64,000 bases of DNA from Qipengyuania_C sp046254955 (GTDB lineage: Bacteria > Pseudomonadota > Alphaproteobacteria > Sphingomonadales > Sphingomonadaceae). The notes under the pieces were generated by a model that saw nothing but the letters and a program-made list of their open reading frames with translations, did no database searches and was not told the DNA's origin. The translations under genes and the position numbers were made by a program. Where the stretch lies: the NCBI RefSeq assembly GCF_046254955.1, contig NZ_JBJXRG010000001.1, forward strand, positions 558,001 to 622,000. The letters run 5' to 3'. Below, piece by piece: positions 55,741-64,000 of this stretch; within the stretch, counting starts at the first letter, position 1, and each line of letters begins with the position of its first letter.

Positions 55741-57561
55741 ATGCTGATGCAAACACATGAAGCCCGACTCGATGCCTTGCGCAAGGAGCTGGTGAAGCGG
55801 GAACTCGATGGCTTCGTCGTTCCCATCTCTGATGAGCATATGAGCGAATATGTCGGCGCCTATGCCCAGCGGCTCGAATGGCTGACCGGCTTTGGCGGTT
55901 CGGCAGGCAGCGCGATCGTGCTGGCAGGCGAGTACGAAGGCACGGGGGCGGCGATCTTCGTCGATGGCCGCTATACCGTGCAAGTCCGCGACCAGGTTGA
56001 CGGGGCGCTGTTCGAATACCGCTCGGTCCCGCAGGACAGCCATGGCAAGTGGCTGCTGGAGCATGCCCCCGAAGGCGCGCGGATCGGCTACGATGCCTGG
56101 CTGCATTCGCGCGGATGGGCCAAGGCCATTTCCGGCGCGCTCGCGAAGATCGGCGGCGAGCTGGTGGCGGTCGATGGCAATCCAATCGATGCAGTGTGGG
56201 ATAGCCAGCCCGTTCCCTCGCCTGCGCCGGCAACAATCCACAGCGATGAACATGCCGGGCGCAGCAGCGCGGAGAAGCGCGCCGAAGTCGCCGACTGGCT
56301 CAAGCGTGAAGGCCACGATGCGGTGGTTATCTCAGCGCTCGATTCGGTCGCCTGGCTACTCAATATCAGGGGCGCGGATGTCGACCATACGCCCGTCGCC
56401 CTGTCCTATGTCCTGGCGCACAGCGACGGCACCGCAGAGCTATTCATAGCCCCCGAAAAGGTCACCCCCGAGCTGGAGCGCCACCTCGGCAACGCCGTCA
56501 CCATTCGTTCGCGCGACAGCTTTCCTGCCGCCCTGTCGGATCTAAGAGGCAAGACCGTCGCAGTAGACCCGGAACGCGCGGTCGCCGCGATTTTCGAACT
56601 GCTCGAACAGGGCGGCGCGAAGACTGTCGCCACGCTCGATCCAACGATCCTGCCCAAGGCGATCAAGAACACGGTCGAGCAACAAGGTCACCGCGACGCG
56701 CAGCACCGCGACGGGGCAGCCGTATCGAAGTTCCTGCACTGGTTGGAAGAGCAGGCGCCTTCGGGCGAAATCGACGAACTTGGCGCAGCAGCACAACTCA
56801 AGGCGTTTCGCGAGGAAACAGGCGTGCTGCGCGACTTATCGTTCGACACGATCAGCGCGGCGGGTGCGCACGCCGCCTTGCCGCATTACAAGGTCGACGA
56901 GGACAGCAATATCCCGATCCCGCCCTCAAGCATCTACTTGGTCGATTCGGGCGGACAATATGCCGATGGCACGACCGACATTACGCGCACTGTCTGGGTC
57001 GGCCCCGGCAAGCCGTCTGCCGAAATGATCGACCGCAATACGCGCGTGCTGAAGGGCCACATCGCGATTGCCACCGCCGTATTCCCTGCAGGCAGCGCGG
57101 GCAGCCAGCTCGACAGCTTCGCCCGGCAGTACCTGTGGCAGGCCGGCGTTGATTACGCACATGGCACGGGCCACGGAGTGGGTAGTTTCCTCTCGGTGCA
57201 TGAAGGGCCGCAGCGGATAGCCAAGGCCAGCGGGGGGCAAGCCGGGACAGATCATCCGATCCATGCGGGCATGATCATCTCGAACGAGCCGGGCTATTAC
57301 AAGCAGGGTCATTTCGGGATCCGGATCGAAAACCTGGTGCTGGTCGAGGAGCGCGAAATCGAGGGCGGTGAAGGCGAATGGCTCGGCTTCGAAACGCTTA
57401 CTTTTGTCCCGCTCGATCGGCAGCTGATCGACAAGTCCATGTTATCGCACAGCGAAATCGCCTGGGTAGACGCGTACCACGCGACAACCGCAGAGATCCT
57501 CCTGCCGCAGCTTGAAGGAGCTGATCGCGACTGGGTCGAACGCAATTGCGCACCGCTGTAA
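55741..57561 (+). CDS. pepP: Xaa-Pro aminopeptidase (M24B)
   Basis: A 606-residue three-domain Xaa-Pro aminopeptidase of the APP1 type. Two creatinase-N-like domains come first, then the pita-bread metal domain with ligands in VDSGGQYADGTTDITR (two Asp), GTGHGVG (His), NEPGYY (Glu) and GIRIENL (Glu). It removes the N-terminal residue before proline. No signal peptide is seen, so it acts in the cytoplasm. The ATG at 55741 is chosen (ATG 55747 is possible); the open frame from 55579 overlaps the divergent peptidase gene. The pairing with a proline-oligopeptidase relative suggests peptide use as nutrient. Confidence 0.92.
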   Translation: MLMQTHEARLDALRKELVKRELDGFVVPISDEHMSEYVGAYAQRLEWLTGFGGSAGSAIVLAGEYEGTGAAIFVDGRYTVQVRDQVDGALFEYRSVPQDSHGKWLLEHAPEGARIGYDAWLHSRGWAKAISGALAKIGGELVAVDGNPIDAVWDSQPVPSPAPATIHSDEHAGRSSAEKRAEVADWLKREGHDAVVISALDSVAWLLNIRGADVDHTPVALSYVLAHSDGTAELFIAPEKVTPELERHLGNAVTIRSRDSFPAALSDLRGKTVAVDPERAVAAIFELLEQGGAKTVATLDPTILPKAIKNTVEQQGHRDAQHRDGAAVSKFLHWLEEQAPSGEIDELGAAAQLKAFREETGVLRDLSFDTISAAGAHAALPHYKVDEDSNIPIPPSSIYLVDSGGQYADGTTDITRTVWVGPGKPSAEMIDRNTRVLKGHIAIATAVFPAGSAGSQLDSFARQYLWQAGVDYAHGTGHGVGSFLSVHEGPQRIAKASGGQAGTDHPIHAGMIISNEPGYYKQGHFGIRIENLVLVEEREIEGGEGEWLGFETLTFVPLDRQLIDKSMLSHSEIAWVDAYHATTAEILLPQLEGADRDWVERNCAPL

Positions 57562-57633
57562 GAACCGCTTGTAGGATTACGCATGTTCACTTAATGTTCT
57601 CTCCGACTCACCACACGAATCGGGAGAAACATC

Positions 57634-58029
57634 GTGATTGGATATGTAACACTCGGCACCAACGACCTAGAACGCGCCGCACAATTCTATGACGCAATCG
57701 CCGCTGAAATGGGCGTTGGCCGGATGATGGATTTCGACACCTTCATTGCCTGGGGCACATGGGATGGCGGTGCGGGCATCGCAGCGACCAAGCCATTCGA
57801 TGGCAATGAGGCGAGCGTCGGCAACGGTACGATGGTGGCAATCCAGGCCGAATCGAAAGAGCAGGTTCACAGGCTCTACGATATCGCAATGGCCAATGGC
57901 GGAAGCGACGAAGGCGCGCCGGGCCCGCGCGGCGACGCGGACGAGAATGGCAACGTCTTCTACGCCGGTTATTTCCGCGATCCGGACGGCAACAAGCTCA
58001 ATGCCTTCCTGATGGCTCCGGCTGAATGA
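57634..58029 (+). CDS. VOC (glyoxalase-fold) family protein
   Basis: A 131-residue vicinal oxygen chelate fold protein, with the start GYVTLGTNDLERAAQFYD and the end YFRDPDGNKLNAFL typical of glyoxalase-like or bleomycin-resistance-type proteins. Such proteins bind a metal and act on small substrates, often dioxygenase or isomerase chemistry; the substrate is unknown. The start is a GTG at 57634 with GGGAG about eight bases upstream. Its stop overlaps the next gene's ATG (ATGA), so the cupin protein is coupled. Confidence 0.87.
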   Translation: MIGYVTLGTNDLERAAQFYDAIAAEMGVGRMMDFDTFIAWGTWDGGAGIAATKPFDGNEASVGNGTMVAIQAESKEQVHRLYDIAMANGGSDEGAPGPRGDADENGNVFYAGYFRDPDGNKLNAFLMAPAE

Positions 58030-58427
58030 GCGTCGACCCAAAGCGGCTCGATACGCACTTCATCCATCTTGGCCTTGGCGCGACGGCAGTTGCCCAGCCT
58101 CCGTTCTCGGGGATGGAATGGTACGAGGAATATGGCCAGCGCCACGGCGGCGATGGCCGCGAAGGTCGCCTCGTGTCGATGTACAGCTTCTCCGAAAGCT
58201 GGGACAGCTGGGAAAGGCACCCGGTGGGAGAGGAAGTCGTCATCTGCACCGAAGGCTGCATCACATTGCATCAGGAGTTCCCTGACGGTCGGACCGCACA
58301 GGTGACGCTAAATCCCGGCGAGTATGCGATCAATCCTGCCGGGGTCTGGCACACGGCTGACGTCGAAGCCGCGGCAACGGCGGTATTCATCACCGCCGGA
58401 GAAGGCACCGATCATCGTCCGCGATAG
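58026..58427 (+). CDS. Cupin-fold protein
   Basis: A 133-residue protein. The middle contains a cupin-like motif: HPVGEEVVICTEGCITL, then PGEYAINPAGVWHTADV, with a histidine in each half. The metal ligands of cupins are only partly visible (one His and Glu in the first motif, one His in the second), so enzyme activity is uncertain. It starts at ATG 58026, overlapping the VOC gene stop, and the two likely act on related small molecules. The function is unknown. Confidence 0.82.
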   Translation: MSVDPKRLDTHFIHLGLGATAVAQPPFSGMEWYEEYGQRHGGDGREGRLVSMYSFSESWDSWERHPVGEEVVICTEGCITLHQEFPDGRTAQVTLNPGEYAINPAGVWHTADVEAAATAVFITAGEGTDHRPR

Positions 58428-58623
58428 CTTGGTCGCAGTCTTGCACGATGATGAATGAACGCGCCTGGCTGCGACAAACCGCGACAATTCCGCCCTCTGC
58501 CGGCACATTGCTGTGACATAGCCTTGTTAGACAGGTCTCCATGAGCTGCGGAGGAGCGCAACATTTCCTCCCCCAGAAGCGCCCTTCGCAGCTCGATCGG
58601 ACCCTCAAGCAAGGACAATGCAG

Positions 58624-59292
58624 ATGCGAAAACTCACCCTGACCCTTTCTGTCGCAACACTGGCGATTGCCGGTAGCAGCGCCGCTCTCGCCCAGCATCA
58701 CGGCGGCAAACACAATCCCGACGCCAATGGCGACGGTATCGTCACCCAGGCGGAAGCCCGGGCGCAGGCGCAGGAGATGTGGGCGAAGATGGATGCCAAT
58801 GGCGATGGCATCATCGATTCGAATGATCGCGCCGCCCACAAGGAAACCCGTGGCGAGAAGCGCACCGAACGTTTTGCCGAAGCCGATACCAATGGTGACG
58901 GCGAACTCAGCCTCGCTGAAATGGAAGCCCGGCACGCCGAACGGGCCGAGCGCAAGGCAGATAAGCTCGGTGATCGCTTCGCCAAGCTCGATGCCGATAA
59001 CTCGGGCGGTGTATCCCAGGAAGAGATGAAGGCAGCGCGCGAAGGCAAGATGGGCAACCGCGGCAAAGGCGGTGGCCACGGCATGCGCGGCCCCCGCATG
59101 ATGCTCAAGAAGGCGGACGCCAATGGTGACGGCGCAGTCTCTCGCGCCGAGTTCGATGCTGCCCTTGCCGCCCGGTTTGCCCAGGCCGACAGCGACGGCG
59201 ACGGTGCCATCTCTCAAGACGAACGCGAAGCTGCTCGCGAAGCCATGCGTGAGCGCAGGCAAGAGCGCCGTGCGAAGCGCGCGGCGAGCTAG
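58624..59292 (+). CDS. Exported six-EF-hand calcium-binding protein
   Basis: A 222-residue protein with a signal peptide (MRKLTLTLSVA to ALA, cleavage before QHHGG). Six EF-hand loops begin at Asp 33, 57, 88, 123, 165 and 189, most of form DxNGDG, and the fourth is DADNSGG. The intervening helices are Ala/Glu/Arg-rich, and a Gly/His/Lys-rich linker separates loops four and five. It should bind several calcium ions in the periplasm. ATG 58624 is chosen as AAGGA is eight bases upstream; ATG 58618 is close. A response regulator and kinase gene follow on the same strand with gaps of 41 and one base, so the three may form a calcium-linked signalling unit. Confidence 0.9.
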   Translation: MRKLTLTLSVATLAIAGSSAALAQHHGGKHNPDANGDGIVTQAEARAQAQEMWAKMDANGDGIIDSNDRAAHKETRGEKRTERFAEADTNGDGELSLAEMEARHAERAERKADKLGDRFAKLDADNSGGVSQEEMKAAREGKMGNRGKGGGHGMRGPRMMLKKADANGDGAVSRAEFDAALAARFAQADSDGDGAISQDEREAAREAMRERRQERRAKRAAS

Positions 59293-59333
59293 GCTTGCCA
59301 GTCAATCCGGAGGGGCGCTAACCCGCAAGGACA

Positions 59334-60068
59334 ATGAGCGACACCGCGCCCTCCACCCACATCCTGCTGGTCGATGACGAGGCCAGCTTGCGCGAACCCC
59401 TGGCCGAGTATCTCACCGGGCAGGGGTTCCTTGTGACCGAGGCGGAGAGTGCAGCCGCAGCGCGCTCACGCCTGCTTGACACCCAGCCCGATATTGCGCT
59501 GCTCGACATCATGATGCCGGGCGAGGACGGTTTGTCCCTCTGCCGCCACCTCGTCGAGAGCCGAGGATTGCCGGTCATCTTGCTCACTGCCAAAGGCGAG
59601 GCGATGGACCGGATCGTCGGCCTCGAGATCGGCGCGGACGACTATGTCACCAAGCCGTTCGAACCGCGCGAGCTGGTCGCGCGCATTCGCTCGGTCTTGC
59701 GGCGCGCCAGCAAGGCTCCCCACACTCCGGAAGAGGATGCGCACTACCAGTTCGAAGGCTGGCAGCTCGATCCCCTGAAGCGACGGCTGACCGATCCCGA
59801 TGGTGCGCTGGTCCCCATTTCGACCGCCGAGTTCCGCTTGCTACGGGTCTTCCTCGATCGTCCGCGCGCGGTGCTGGACCGGGATTTCCTGCTCGATTCG
59901 GTGCAGGGCCGAGAAGCACACCTGTTCGACCGGGCCGTCGACAACCAGGTCAGCCGCCTCAGGCGCAAGATCGAGATCGACAGCCGGAACCCGAAATTCA
60001 TCCAGACAGTGCGTGGTGGCGGCTACCGGTTCGGCGCAGATGTCTCGCGGCATAGCAAGGGGCGCTGA
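59334..60068 (+). CDS. OmpR-family response regulator
   Basis: A 244-residue regulator with a receiver domain (VDDE acid pair, phospho-Asp58 in LLDIMMPG, Thr/Lys in LLTAK and YVTKPFEP) and a C-terminal winged helix (LRRKIEIDSRNPKFIQTVRGGGYRF). It is phosphorylated by the adjacent kinase and binds DNA as a dimer. It has the OmpR, not PhoB, type spacing; distinguishing these by eye is uncertain. One base separates it from the kinase gene. Targets are unknown, but the EF-hand gene just upstream is the obvious candidate. Confidence 0.93.
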   Translation: MSDTAPSTHILLVDDEASLREPLAEYLTGQGFLVTEAESAAAARSRLLDTQPDIALLDIMMPGEDGLSLCRHLVESRGLPVILLTAKGEAMDRIVGLEIGADDYVTKPFEPRELVARIRSVLRRASKAPHTPEEDAHYQFEGWQLDPLKRRLTDPDGALVPISTAEFRLLRVFLDRPRAVLDRDFLLDSVQGREAHLFDRAVDNQVSRLRRKIEIDSRNPKFIQTVRGGGYRFGADVSRHSKGR

Positions 60069-60069
60069 C

Positions 60070-61473
60070 ATGCGATTCCTGCCTCGCAGCCTGCTAGGAC
60101 AGACACTGACGGTCGTGGCGATCGCGTTGCTCGTCGCGCAGCTGGCATCAGCAGTCTTGCTCGTCCGTGCGGCAGAAAATCGCCGCCTCGCCGTGGCGGT
60201 CAATGCTACTGCCAATCTCCAGGCATATGATGCGCCACTGGCTGTCTCTGCGCGCAGCCCGCGAGAGGAGCAGCGCTGGCGCGCGTTGCAGCGGCGTGGC
60301 CGCTTCCCGATCGAAGTCAGTCAAGAGTCGCCAGCATTCATTGCTGCCGGACAAATCGATGCGCGAGCTACCGAAGCAGTCGCTGAGATTCTGGGTGAGA
60401 TTTCGACGCCGCCTCATGCCGTCCACTCGATTGTCCGCAAAGCCAGCGCGGATCCCTATCTGCGAGACAGACAAAGACCAGCCATGCGCAGGCGGGCATC
60501 CGGATGGAGCGAGCGCCAAATCCTCGTCACCGCAGTGCAGCCCAGTCAAGCTAGCCCGTGGTTCGTGACGCGCGTGCCGCTGCCTAGGACAGAGCGCGGC
60601 ATGCTAGCCGGCATCGTGCTCCAGACCGGAGTACTTTTCCTGGTCCTGATGGCTGTCCTGTACCTGTTGCTGCGCCGGATTACGCGCCCTCTCGCGCAGC
60701 TATCCGGCCAGGTCGAGCTTTTCACGCGGACGCTGTCTTCGGCCGAACCCCTTGCATCGAGCGGGCCCCATGATGTCGCCCGGTTGATCGCGGCGCACAA
60801 CACCATGGAAGCACGCATCAGCTCGATGCTCGAAGAAAAGGACGTGATGCTCGGCGCAATCGGCCATGATCTCAAGACGCCGCTCGCAGCCTTGCGGGTC
60901 CGGATCGAATCAATCGAAGATGAGGTGAGCCGAGACAAGATGGCTACCAGCATCGAGGAAATCACGCAGACGCTCGATGACATCCTGTCGCTGGCACGAG
61001 TCGGCAAATCTAATGTCCCGCCCGAACCGACTGAACTATCCGCCCTCACCCAATCGGTGGTCGAGGAATTCGAGGATCTGGAGCAGCCGGTTGAACTGGC
61101 GGAAACGCAGCGCGTGGTTGCTCCGGTTCACGTCAACTGGCTCAAGCGGGCGCTGCGCAATCTCATCGCCAACGCGATCCGCTATGGCGGGAAGGCCCGG
61201 GTCGGGCTTGCCGTTGATCCTTCAATGGTCACGATAAGCGTCGAAGATGCCGGGCCCGGCATTCCCGAAGACAAGATCCAGGCGATGTTCGAGCCTTTCC
61301 GGCGCGGAGAGGCCTCGCGCAATCGCGACACTGGCGGTGCAGGCTTGGGCCTGACGCTCGCACGCGCAATAGCCGAGCAGCACGGGGGATCGCTGATCCT
61401 GTCAAACCGGGAGGAAGGTGGATTGCGCGCGGAAATCAGGCTTCCGCTGGATAGCGAGGGCGATTCGGCCTAG
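60070..61473 (+). CDS. EnvZ-like sensor histidine kinase
   Basis: A 467-residue inner-membrane kinase. The first helix is at 14-34, a periplasmic loop of about 150 residues rich in Arg/Ala follows, then a second helix (about 184-205) and HAMP linker. The phosphoacceptor His is in GHDLKTPLAAL and the ATPase domain has NLIANAIRYGG, DAGPGI and GAGLGLTLAR. This resembles EnvZ-type kinases. It starts at ATG 60070; the open frame from 59800 is out-of-frame read-through of the regulator gene. The sensor loop has no EF-hand or clear calcium motif, so if calcium is sensed it may be through the EF-hand protein. Confidence 0.93.
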   Translation: MRFLPRSLLGQTLTVVAIALLVAQLASAVLLVRAAENRRLAVAVNATANLQAYDAPLAVSARSPREEQRWRALQRRGRFPIEVSQESPAFIAAGQIDARATEAVAEILGEISTPPHAVHSIVRKASADPYLRDRQRPAMRRRASGWSERQILVTAVQPSQASPWFVTRVPLPRTERGMLAGIVLQTGVLFLVLMAVLYLLLRRITRPLAQLSGQVELFTRTLSSAEPLASSGPHDVARLIAAHNTMEARISSMLEEKDVMLGAIGHDLKTPLAALRVRIESIEDEVSRDKMATSIEEITQTLDDILSLARVGKSNVPPEPTELSALTQSVVEEFEDLEQPVELAETQRVVAPVHVNWLKRALRNLIANAIRYGGKARVGLAVDPSMVTISVEDAGPGIPEDKIQAMFEPFRRGEASRNRDTGGAGLGLTLARAIAEQHGGSLILSNREEGGLRAEIRLPLDSEGDSA

Positions 61474-61503
61474 CGTGCACCTTGCAACCGCGAAAGGCAC
61501 TGC

Positions 61504-62577
61504 ATGGCGCACATTCTTTACGGCACACAAGCATCGCTGTTCTCGGGCAAAGTTCGCGCCTATCTGGACTGGAGGGGCGTCGATTACCGAGAGGAAAGGC
61601 CCGATCCGGAATTTATAGTCGTGAATGTCGGGCGGATGGTCATTCCCGTAATGAAGCTGGAGGACGGCACCGTGCTCCAGGATTCCACCGTGATCATCGA
61701 TCACTTCGAGAATTCCGAAAGCGTTGTATCGGTCTATCCCGATACGCCGCGCCAAAAGCTGGCAGCTCTCCTGCTCGAAACATTCGGTGACGAGTGGCTG
61801 GTGATTCCGGCAATGCATTATCGCTGGAACTACAACGAGGAGTGGATCTACGGCGAGTTCGGCCGAAATATGCTGCCCGATGGATCGCCGGAAGAGCAAA
61901 TCGCCGCTGGCAAGGCAATCGGCGAGCGATTCAAGGCCTTTACGCCCATGCTGGGCGTGAACGCGGAATCAATCCCGGGCATCGAGAAGAGTTACGAGGC
62001 ACTGCTTGCCAATCTCGACATGCATTTCTCGCAGCACAGGTTCCTACTTGGTTCACGGCCCTCGATCGGCGACTACGGCTTGATCGGGCCGCTCTACGCG
62101 CACCTCTATCGCGACCCTGCATCGGGCGAGATCATGAAGCGGCTCGCGCCCGAAGTGGCGCGATGGATCGAGCGCATGGTCGAGCCGGAACGTTCGGGCA
62201 AAGGCGAATACCTGGCCCACGACGTAGTCCCCGACACACTTCTACCAGTTCTGCGGCGAATGATGCGCGAGCAATTGCCCAATCTTGCTCAGACGGCAAA
62301 GCTCATGGCCGAGTGGGGCGCCTCAACTGACGATGTGGAACTGCCACGAGCGGTCGGACAAGCCGAATATGTTGTCGAAGGCCATCGCACCGAACGCTTT
62401 GCCGCACCTTTCAGCCTGTGGATGCTGCAGCGTGCGACCGACTTTCTTGCCAGTCTCGATTCGCAGGATCGTGAGGCCTGCGCCAGCCTGCTCCGCGACG
62501 TCGACGGTGATAGCCTTCTCGATTTTGAAATGCCGTTCCGCCTGAAGTTCGAAAACCATCGGCTCTATCGCGAGTAG
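61504..62577 (+). CDS. Glutathione S-transferase family protein, long form
   Basis: A 357-residue protein with an N-terminal thioredoxin-like GST domain (LYGTQASLFSGKVRAYLDW, then a strand, VIPVMKLEDG and LQDSTVIIDHFE) and a C-terminal helical domain (SIGDYGLIGPLYAHLY). GSTs are usually about 200-220 residues, so this one has about 130 extra C-terminal residues of unknown fold. Whether it has transferase, isomerase or only binding activity cannot be said. ATG 61504 is preceded by GCAAAGG-like sequence. It lies 31 bases after the kinase gene and one base before the convergent ATPase gene. Confidence 0.85.
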   Translation: MAHILYGTQASLFSGKVRAYLDWRGVDYREERPDPEFIVVNVGRMVIPVMKLEDGTVLQDSTVIIDHFENSESVVSVYPDTPRQKLAALLLETFGDEWLVIPAMHYRWNYNEEWIYGEFGRNMLPDGSPEEQIAAGKAIGERFKAFTPMLGVNAESIPGIEKSYEALLANLDMHFSQHRFLLGSRPSIGDYGLIGPLYAHLYRDPASGEIMKRLAPEVARWIERMVEPERSGKGEYLAHDVVPDTLLPVLRRMMREQLPNLAQTAKLMAEWGASTDDVELPRAVGQAEYVVEGHRTERFAAPFSLWMLQRATDFLASLDSQDREACASLLRDVDGDSLLDFEMPFRLKFENHRLYRE

Positions 62578-62578
62578 C

Positions 62579-64000
62579 CTACCGCATCAGGCTACCGATA
62601 ATATTACGAACGAAGGAATTCGCGCCGGTACGGATCGGGTCGGCGCGCGATTTCTTGCCCAGCGCTTTCGCGACCGCAATCGATGCCATCGACCCTGCCG
62701 CAGCCTTGAGCGCGCCTTTACCAGCTTTCTCCCAGATCGAAGTCGACTTGCGTGAGCGCTTGCGCACTTCGTCTTCACCCTTCTCTTCGACTTCTGCCGC
62801 GGTCTCGGCAGCATCTATCGCTTTCTGGGCGAGGACTTCCTCGGCGCTTTCACGATCAACCGCCTCGTCATACTTGCCTTCGACTGGGCTGATTGACTTG
62901 ATGATTGCGCGCTCTTTCTTGCTCACCGGACCGAGGCGCGAGCGTGGTGGCTTGATCAGCGTGCGCTGGACAATCGTCGGCGCACCATCTTCGTCGAGCG
63001 TGGAAACCAAAGCTTCGCCGACCTTCAATTCGGTGATCGCCTCTTCGACGTCGAGGTCAGGGTTTATCCGAAATGTTTCCGCCGCGGCTTTGATCGCGCG
63101 CTGGTCCCTCGGAGTGAAGGCACGTAGAGCGTGCTGGACGCGGTTTCCCAGCTGACCGGCCACTTCCTCGGGAATATCGATTGGGTTCTGCGTTACGAAG
63201 AACACGCCGACACCCTTCGAGCGGATCAGCCGGACGACTTGCTCGATCTTGTCTTCGAGAGCCTTGGGGGCATCATCGAACAGCAGGTGCGCCTCATCGA
63301 AGAAGAAGACGAGCTCGGGCTTTTCCGGGTCGCCCACTTCGGGAAGACTCTCGAATAGCTCCGCCAGGAGCCACAACAGGAATGTCGCATAAAGCTTCGG
63401 ACTGCGCATGAGCTTGTCGGCTGCCAGCACATTGATATTGCCCCGCCCCTGCTCATCACGGCTGAGGAAGTCGTCAATCTCGAGCGCCGGCTCGCCAAAG
63501 AAGCGATCAGCGCCCTGGCTTTCGAAACTGAGCAGCTGGCGCTGGATCGCGCCCACCGATTGCTTCGAGACATTACCATATTTGCCCGAGAGCTCCCGCG
63601 CATTCTCGGACGCCCAGGCGAGCACGGACTGGAGGTCACCGAAATCGAGCAGCAGTAGCCCATTCTCGTCTGCGTGGCGGAAGACGATCTGCAACACGCC
63701 TTCCTGTGTGTCGTTGAGGTCGAGCAATCGGGAAAGGAGTAGCGGACCCATCTCGCTTATGGTCGTACGGATCGGATGACCTTGTTCTCCATACAAGTCC
63801 CAGAAGATCACCGGGTTATCCGAATAGGCATAGTCATTCATGCCCAGTTCTTTCGCGCGGCCTTCTAGTTTGTCAGCATGCTTGAACGTCGGCGAACCGG
63901 GCATGGCTACCCCGGACAAATCGCCTTTCACATCGGCAACGAACACCGGGACGCCATTGGCGGAAAAGCTCTCGGCGAGACCCTGGAGTGTTACAGTCTT
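62579..64000 (-). CDS. HerA-like ATPase (DUF853), N-terminus beyond the window
   Basis: The frame is open from the stop at 62579 to the window edge, giving 473 residues; the GTG at 63946 is internal and not a start. The first residues visible, KTVTLQGLAE, are the end of a Walker A motif GKT, so the window cuts right at the nucleotide site. Further features are FVADVKGDLSG, LVFFFDEAHLLFDDAP (Walker B), GVFFVTQNPIDIPEEV (sensor) and an Ala/Glu-rich tail. This is the DUF853 (YjgR-like) family, related to HerA/FtsK-type ATPases. Function in DNA or protein transport is unknown. Confidence 0.88.
   Translation of the reverse strand, partial: KTVTLQGLAESFSANGVPVFVADVKGDLSGVAMPGSPTFKHADKLEGRAKELGMNDYAYSDNPVIFWDLYGEQGHPIRTTISEMGPLLLSRLLDLNDTQEGVLQIVFRHADENGLLLLDFGDLQSVLAWASENARELSGKYGNVSKQSVGAIQRQLLSFESQGADRFFGEPALEIDDFLSRDEQGRGNINVLAADKLMRSPKLYATFLLWLLAELFESLPEVGDPEKPELVFFFDEAHLLFDDAPKALEDKIEQVVRLIRSKGVGVFFVTQNPIDIPEEVAGQLGNRVQHALRAFTPRDQRAIKAAAETFRINPDLDVEEAITELKVGEALVSTLDEDGAPTIVQRTLIKPPRSRLGPVSKKERAIIKSISPVEGKYDEAVDRESAEEVLAQKAIDAAETAAEVEEKGEDEVRKRSRKSTSIWEKAGKGALKAAAGSMASIAVAKALGKKSRADPIRTGANSFVRNIIGSLMR

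Overview
The window is dense, GC-rich bacterial chromosome with short intergenic gaps. The gene content points to an alphaproteobacterium, most likely order Sphingomonadales and perhaps family Erythrobacteraceae. This rests on the family mix seen here (DUF4402 surface proteins, an NDUFS6-like CHCC zinc-finger protein, a CYP153-type P450, isovaleryl-CoA and methylcrotonyl-CoA genes, a sphingomonad-style GlnD and ThiE-like protein) and is an inference. I see no tRNA, rRNA, insertion sequence, integrase, phage gene or CRISPR array. It reads as core chromosome with a few accessory-looking islands.

Layout. 1-3370: two DUF4402 proteins around a zinc-finger gene, then TldD and a small exported protein. 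3372-9046 (minus strand): a chain of M1 aminopeptidase lipoprotein, CHRD lipoprotein, two tandem endonuclease III-like glycosylases and an atypical Nramp transporter, the last three joined by stop/start overlaps. 9223-12687: CYP153-like P450, a short-chain dehydrogenase, and a divergent Lrp/LysE pair. 12692-16487: GuaA, then a MerR regulator with a well-formed operator between it and a two-TM protein plus an MFS exporter. 16555-16810: a compact locus of a 28-codon ORF flanked by hairpins with matching C-rich loops. 16831-19387 (minus): a membrane-anchored TIR-TPR protein with a co-transcribed unknown protein and its own promoter. 19519-22708 (minus): Acg-like nitroreductase, MarR and an acyl-CoA ligase, with a MarR-type palindrome upstream. 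22883-30804: GyrB, AI-2E family permease, a CHASE-type hybrid kinase and a 5'-nucleotidase lipoprotein. 30812-36060 (minus): TetR, DUF1295, acyltransferase, and a leucine-degradation block (ivd, small gene, mccB). 36178-38486: osmoprotectant-type ABC importer with fused permease and binding protein. 38483-40422 (minus): lgt and midA. 40582-45035: acyl-CoA synthetase and GlnD, where GlnD appears to use a non-AUG start. 45045-50300: YggS, ThiE-like, FtsK, DUF389. 50326-52990 (minus): PstS and a phosphate-type porin, each preceded by a Pho box. 53044-58427: thioesterase, oligopeptidase B, Xaa-Pro aminopeptidase, VOC and cupin proteins. 58624-61473: six-EF-hand protein with an OmpR/EnvZ-like two-component system. 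61504-64000: GST-like protein and a truncated HerA-like (DUF853) ATPase.

Working together: the Pho boxes make porin and PstS a phosphate-starvation pair without pstCAB in the window. ivd and mccB cover two consecutive steps of leucine catabolism. P450 and SDR could act in sequence on hydrocarbons or terpenoids. The best candidates for undescribed biology are the small-ORF/C-rich-hairpin locus (16555-16810), the neighbouring TIR-TM-TPR operon, and the apparent CTG/ATC start of glnD. The only stretch over about 300 bases without a conventional gene is 16488-16830, which holds the hairpin locus.
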